This document shows positions 21,438 to 25,178 of a stretch of 25,178 nt of DNA, piece after piece (the stretch's first letter is position 1; each line of letters starts with the position of its first letter). Both the position numbers and the translations under genes were made by a program. Under the pieces are notes generated by a model. It had not been told where the DNA came from. It did no database searches and saw nothing but the letters and a program-made list of their open reading frames with translations. The stretch is taken from contig JACZKW010000007.1 in the NCBI GenBank assembly GCA_014859835.1, forward strand, positions 1 through 25,178, given 5' to 3'. Origin of the DNA: UBA9653 sp014859835. GTDB lineage: Archaea; Thermoplasmatota; Thermoplasmata; UBA10834.

Positions 21438-23128
21438 TGGTCCGGATAGGCGTGTTCATCTGCCATTGCGGGCACAACATCGCCTCCGTGGTCGATGTCG
21501 AGGAGGTCGTCGAGTACGCAAAGACCCTCCCGTGGGTCGCGCACGCAGGGCACAACCTCTATTCTTGCTCCGAGGAGGGCCTGGGGTCGATAAAGAGGAG
21601 CATAACCGAGAACAAATTAGACAGGGTCGTGGTGGCCGCGTGCACTCCGAGGACACACGAGCCACTCTTCAGACGTGCGTGCGAGCAAGCTGGCATCAAC
21701 AAGTACCTCTTCGAGTTTGTCAACATCAGGGAGCATTGCTCTTGGATACATGCAAAGGAGCCGAAAGAGGCGACTGAAAAAGCCAAGAAACTCGTGGCCA
21801 TGGGAGTCGCGAAGGCAGCTCTGCTCAAGCCGCAGACTGAGAGCGAGGCAGGCGTCATCCCCACGGCAGTCGTCATCGGCGGAGGCATCTCAGGACTGGT
21901 CGCTGCTGCCTCCCTCGTCGAACAGGGAATCGAGACGCACCTGGTGGAACAGACCGGCCGGCTGGGCGGACTTCTCTGCGACATCACGACGATCGGTCCC
22001 GAAGGCAGGGATGCCCGAACATTAGTCAAGGATGTAGTCCAGAGACTCGAGGCGTCCCCTAAGGCGCATATACACAGGAAGGCGAGGGTCTCGGACGTCA
22101 AGGGCTTCATCGGCAGCTTCGAGGTCACTATAGAAGGGTGCGATGGGCCGACAAAGGTGCCGGCGGGCGCTATCATAGTCGCTACTGGCACGAGAGAGTT
22201 CGTCCCCACGGGGGAGTATGGCTTTGGCAAACATCCCCAGGTCATCACGCAGCTTGAGCTTGAGCGGAAACTCGCTAGGGGCGAGAAGCCGAAGAGGGTC
22301 GTGTTCATCACCTGTGTAGGGAGCAGACAGCCGGGAAGAGAGTATTGCTCCAGAGTCTGCTGCAATGTGACACTCAAGAACGCACTCGCTCTTTCAAAGG
22401 CCTCGCCCGACTCCAGGATACGCATCATCCATAGAGACATCATGAGCAGCGGCAGTGCCGCTGAGAAGCTGTACAAGGAGACCTCGGACAGTGGTGTCAG
22501 GTTCCTCAGGTACGGATTGGAGAGACCTCCCGAGGTCGTAAGTGACGGGGACAGAGTCAATGTCATCGTCTACGATGAGACCCTTGACGAAGTCGTCAGT
22601 CTCGATGCGGATCTGGTCGTGCTAGCAGTGCCAATGCTGCCTCCGGACGATTCGGAAGTCACGGGCAAGCTGCTCAAGGTGCCCAGGGACAAGTTCGGGT
22701 TCTTCCTCGAGGCTCATGTCAAGCTCAGGCCCGTGGAATTCTCGACGGACGGAGTATTCATATGCGGCTCGGCCAGGTGGCCTGTGAACGCCAGGGAGTG
22801 CATCTGGCAGGGCATGGCCGCGGCGGCGAAGGCATCCATCCCGATCAAGGAGGGGAAGGTCGTCATACAGGCTATCACGGCCGAGGTCGATCCTGAGAAA
22901 TGCGCGGCGTGCGGGAACTGCGTGCTAGCTTGCCCATACGAGGCGATAGAGATCGTTGATCAGGATGGGAACAGGGCGGCGAAGGTAAATGAAGCACAGT
23001 GCAAGGGTTGTGGCACATGTGTCGCCGCGTGTCATAATGACGCCGTGAGCCAGAAGGGCTTCACGAGCGGCCAACTCGGTGCCATGATAGATGCGCTCGT
23101 CAAGGCATCGCTGGAGGGATCAAGATGA
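21434..23128 (+). CDS. hdrA2: HdrA-like flavoprotein with N-terminal and C-terminal HdrA domains, lacking the inserted ferredoxin
   Basis: This 564-residue protein opens with the HdrA N-terminal domain (RIGVFICHCGHNIASVVDVE with C10 and C12, then YSCSEEG, VVVAACTPRTHEPLF, NIREHCSWIH). The FAD domain starts at GGGISG (149-154) and has ITCVGSR and YCSRVCCNVTLKNAL. The C-terminus carries two [4Fe-4S] motifs, C490/C493/C496/C500 and C523/C526/C529/C533. The ferredoxin module inserted in the FAD domain of classical HdrA is missing, whereas hdrA1 has exactly that. The ATG at 21434 overlaps the hdrA1 stop as ATGA; a second ATG at 21437 is equally possible. It is followed by mvhD, also with an ATGA overlap. 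Together with mvhD it resembles a split QmoB. Confidence 0.92.
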   Translation: MMVRIGVFICHCGHNIASVVDVEEVVEYAKTLPWVAHAGHNLYSCSEEGLGSIKRSITENKLDRVVVAACTPRTHEPLFRRACEQAGINKYLFEFVNIREHCSWIHAKEPKEATEKAKKLVAMGVAKAALLKPQTESEAGVIPTAVVIGGGISGLVAAASLVEQGIETHLVEQTGRLGGLLCDITTIGPEGRDARTLVKDVVQRLEASPKAHIHRKARVSDVKGFIGSFEVTIEGCDGPTKVPAGAIIVATGTREFVPTGEYGFGKHPQVITQLELERKLARGEKPKRVVFITCVGSRQPGREYCSRVCCNVTLKNALALSKASPDSRIRIIHRDIMSSGSAAEKLYKETSDSGVRFLRYGLERPPEVVSDGDRVNVIVYDETLDEVVSLDADLVVLAVPMLPPDDSEVTGKLLKVPRDKFGFFLEAHVKLRPVEFSTDGVFICGSARWPVNARECIWQGMAAAAKASIPIKEGKVVIQAITAEVDPEKCAACGNCVLACPYEAIEIVDQDGNRAAKVNEAQCKGCGTCVAACHNDAVSQKGFTSGQLGAMIDALVKASLEGSR

Positions 23129-23544
23129 CCGAGTTCAAACCGACCATACTGGCATTCTGCTGCAACTGGTGCTCGTACGCGGGTGCAGACCTAGCTGGTG
23201 TCAACAGACTCCAGATGCCACCTAACGTGCATGTCATCAGAGTGATGTGCAGCGCGAGCGTGAAGCCCGAGTACGTCTTCAAGGCGATATCGCAGGGCAT
23301 CGACGGCGTCCTTGTGCTAGGTTGCCACATAGGAGACTGCCACTATCTCACCGGCAACCACAGGACTGCGAAGCGCATACCTGTCACTAAGAAGATCCTC
23401 CATGATGTGGGCATAGACGACAGACGCGTCAGGCTCGATTGGGTCAGCGCGGCCGAGGGGGAGAAGTTCCAGCAGGTCATAATCGAATTCGTTGACGAAG
23501 TCAAGGCCCTCGGTCCCAACCCACAAAGGGAGGTGAAGATGTGA
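23125..23544 (+). CDS. mvhD: MvhD-like [2Fe-2S] electron-transfer subunit
   Basis: This 139-residue protein matches MvhD/FlpD, which carries electrons between a hydrogenase or formate dehydrogenase and HdrA. It shows the family cysteines: C12, C13 and C16 in LAFCCNWCSYAGAD, C42 in RVMCSASV, and C67 and C72 in GCHIGDCHY. Length is standard for a stand-alone MvhD. The ATG at 23125 overlaps hdrA2 by 4 bases and its end overlaps the next gene by 4 bases, so the products are probably made in similar amounts. Cytosolic. In Methanothermobacter the same subunit connects MvhAG to HdrABC; here the electron donor should be the FdhA product. Confidence 0.95.
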   Translation: MTEFKPTILAFCCNWCSYAGADLAGVNRLQMPPNVHVIRVMCSASVKPEYVFKAISQGIDGVLVLGCHIGDCHYLTGNHRTAKRIPVTKKILHDVGIDDRRVRLDWVSAAEGEKFQQVIIEFVDEVKALGPNPQREVKM

Positions 23545-24341
23545 ACGACCTCGGAAGAAGGCTCGCAGAGATAGCCTTCGACGAGCGCGGCGCAGACATT
23601 CTCCTCATGATGGCAGAGAATCAGGGAAATGTCGGGCCAGTCATCATCAGCAAGGGCCAGGACCCCGGCGACGCCAGGATTGACGTGCCATACCAACTCG
23701 TCACTATCCTGACCAACTTGCTCCCGTTCATTGGAAAAGTAAAGGTGGCCATCCTATGCAGGAGATGCGACGAGAAAGCTCTGATCGAACTCGCGAAGAG
23801 GGGCATCGTCGATGATGCGAGCATAGTCAGGATAGGACTCGCATGCTCGAAGGAGCAGATTCAGGAATGCAGGTGCTCCGACTGCGTGCCCAGCAAGGTA
23901 GATATCGGAGAGGCTGCCGAACCATGCCCTGAGGATGCGCTTGCCATAGAGCTCGGCTCGATGGACATTGAGCAACGTGCGGCCTTCTGGATGCGCCAGT
24001 TCAGGAAGTGTAACAAGTGCTTCGGGTGCACCCTGAACTGCCCCGTCTGCTTCTGCGACGATTGTGTGCTCGAGGAGAGAACTTACACGCCCAAAGAGGG
24101 TATACCCCCCGAACTCGCGTTCCACCTGATCAGGTCATTCCACCTAGCGGACAAGTGCGTCGAGTGCGGTGAGTGCGAACGCTCGTGCCCCGCAGATATA
24201 CCGCTACTCACCCTCAGGAAGATGGTCAACAGGAACATGAGAGAACTGTTCGACTATGGCTCAGGAGACATGGAGAGAAAGAGTCCGCTCTTGACCACAT
24301 TGGACGATCAGCCACTGGAGGATGATGGTCATGCATGCTGA
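23541..24341 (+). CDS. Cysteine-rich Fe-S protein, FrhB/FdhB- and HdrC-like, linking MvhD and FdhA
   Basis: This 266-residue protein has 19 cysteines. The first part holds C73xxC76 (ILCRRCDEKALIEL), C102, and C110/C112/C115 (ECRCSDC), a layout reminiscent of the [4Fe-4S] region of the F420-hydrogenase/formate dehydrogenase beta family. A cysteine-dense block follows: C157/C160/C163/C167/C170/C172/C175 (KCNKCFGCTLNCPVCFCDDC). Last comes a clean motif C206/C209/C212/C216 in CVECGECERSCP, followed by helices like HdrC. I see no flavin or F420-binding sequence. Its place between mvhD and fdhA makes it the likely electron relay between them. GTG start at 23541 with AGGTGA ahead of it. The exact family is not certain; I gave no symbol for that reason. 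Confidence 0.75.
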   Translation: MNDLGRRLAEIAFDERGADILLMMAENQGNVGPVIISKGQDPGDARIDVPYQLVTILTNLLPFIGKVKVAILCRRCDEKALIELAKRGIVDDASIVRIGLACSKEQIQECRCSDCVPSKVDIGEAAEPCPEDALAIELGSMDIEQRAAFWMRQFRKCNKCFGCTLNCPVCFCDDCVLEERTYTPKEGIPPELAFHLIRSFHLADKCVECGECERSCPADIPLLTLRKMVNRNMRELFDYGSGDMERKSPLLTTLDDQPLEDDGHAC

Positions 24342-25178
24342 ACATGTCCTGACCACATGCCCCTACTGCGGCACTGGCTGCAGGTTCTATCTGCAAGTCG
24401 TTGACGGCCGGCTCGTTGGAGTAGTCCCGTGCAAGACTGATGAGATCAGTCAGGGCAGGCTCTGTATCAAAGGGTACAACGCCCACGCGTTCGTGCAGCA
24501 CCCCGATAGGCTGACCCACCCGATGGTAAGAGAGGATGGGCAGCTCAGGAAGGCGTCCTGGGACGAAGCACTGGACAAGGTCGTTTCCGAGATAAAGAGG
24601 ATCACTGCAGAACACGGGCCTGATTCGGTCATAGTGCTCGCGTCAGCCAAGTGCACGAATGAGGAGAACTACCTGTTCCAGAAGCTAGCCCGGGCAGCCA
24701 TCGGCACGAACAACGTCGACCACTGCGCGAGGCTCTGCCATGCGTCGACGGTCGCCGGCCTGCTGATGTCCTTCGGAAGCGGCGCGATGACCAACACCAT
24801 ACCGGAGTTCGAGCATGCGGACTGCGTGCTCGTGACGGGGTCGAACACACTCGAAGCGCATCCGCTGATAGGCGCCCGTATACTGCGCGCACAGGACAAG
24901 GGCGCCAAGATCGTTGTAGTGGATCCGAGGGACACTCCCCTATCGAGGATCGCATACAGCAGTATTCGCCAGAAGCCAGGCACTGACATCGCATGGATCA
25001 ATGGCATGATCAAGATCATCATAGACGAAGGGCTACACGACGAGGAGTTCATCAAGGACCATACATCCGGCTTCGAGGACCTGAAGAGGATCATCCAGCC
25101 CTACACACCTGAGAGGGTCGAGGAGATCACCAGCATACACAAGGAGAGGCTCATCGACGCCGCGCGCACGTATGCGAG
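24331..25178 (+). CDS. fdhA: Formate dehydrogenase alpha subunit, molybdopterin enzyme (partial, 3' end outside window)
   Basis: FdhA oxidises formate, or reduces CO2, at a bis-pterin Mo or W centre. The first 282 residues are present and no stop precedes the right edge. The N-terminal [4Fe-4S] ligands are C10, C13, C17 (TTCPYCGTGC) and C45 (RLCIKGYNAH). The active-site position is C136 in NVDHCARLCHASTVAGL, so this is a cysteine rather than a selenocysteine enzyme. K47 after C45 matches the lysine of the FDH family. Pterin-binding strands follow (VLVTGSNTLEAHPL, KIVVVDPRDTPLSRIA). The ATG at 24331 follows GGAGG by 9 bases and overlaps the preceding gene by 11. Nitrate reductase or another Mo enzyme is the alternative, but the CARLCHA motif and the context favour FDH. 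Confidence 0.9.
   Translation, partial: MHAEHVLTTCPYCGTGCRFYLQVVDGRLVGVVPCKTDEISQGRLCIKGYNAHAFVQHPDRLTHPMVREDGQLRKASWDEALDKVVSEIKRITAEHGPDSVIVLASAKCTNEENYLFQKLARAAIGTNNVDHCARLCHASTVAGLLMSFGSGAMTNTIPEFEHADCVLVTGSNTLEAHPLIGARILRAQDKGAKIVVVDPRDTPLSRIAYSSIRQKPGTDIAWINGMIKIIIDEGLHDEEFIKDHTSGFEDLKRIIQPYTPERVEEITSIHKERLIDAARTYA

Noticed and set aside
20139..23128. hdrA1 and hdrA2 as one HdrA broken by a frameshift
   Set aside because: Each has its own complete FAD domain with GGGIxG and CVGSR motifs, so they are two proteins and not halves of one.

Overview
The window looks archaeal and most like a Euryarchaeota/Thermoplasmatota lineage, possibly a relative of Methanomassiliicoccales or of uncultured Thermoplasmata. 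The grounds are a complex I operon in the Fpo/Nuo order A-B-C-D-H-I-J-J-K-L-M-N with a split nuoJ, Hdr-type redox proteins, an archaeal cis-prenyltransferase, a KptA, an Lrp regulator, several TATA-like promoters just upstream of start codons, and a radical SAM/B12 protein resembling a Thermoplasma family. This placement is inference; no rRNA gene is present.

Layout. (1) 577-9449, minus strand, continuing past the left edge: twelve genes nuoA to nuoN (nuoN cut by the window edge), mostly overlapping or a few bases apart. No NuoE/F/G-type NADH module or FpoF/FpoO-type subunit is seen. NuoI is greatly enlarged, with six [4Fe-4S] motifs instead of two. (2) 9613-10212, minus: a secreted/membrane-anchored GOLD-like protein with a zinc ribbon. 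(3) 10330-14116, plus: an orphan B12-binding radical SAM protein, a MobB fused to an Fe-S domain, and an HdrD-like protein with two CCG domains. (4) 14073-19693, minus: an AlkD-like protein, an Lrp/AsnC regulator with a probable operator, cis-prenyltransferase, a TiaS-like protein that may be methanogenesis marker 11, a UPF0173 hydrolase, a DUF2797 protein and KptA. (5) 19694-20138: a 445-base gap holding a nest of inverted repeats and a possible decayed coding fragment. (6) 20139-25178, plus: hdrA1-hdrA2-mvhD-cysteine-rich Fe-S protein-fdhA, each junction overlapping by 4-11 bases; fdhA runs off the right edge.

How it may work together (inference). The last cluster resembles a cytosolic formate dehydrogenase coupled to a flavin-based bifurcating Hdr module. 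HdrA is represented by two proteins whose domains complement each other: one has the FAD core and inserted ferredoxin, the other has the N-terminal domain, FAD core and C-terminal ferredoxin. MobB would serve the molybdenum/tungsten cofactor of FdhA. The headless complex I, with its built-in polyferredoxin arm, could take electrons from reduced ferredoxin made by such a module and pump ions. The HdrD-like protein could be an additional electron carrier or a disulfide reductase partner. The most unusual items are the six-cluster NuoI and the complementary HdrA pair with no hdrB/hdrC beside it.
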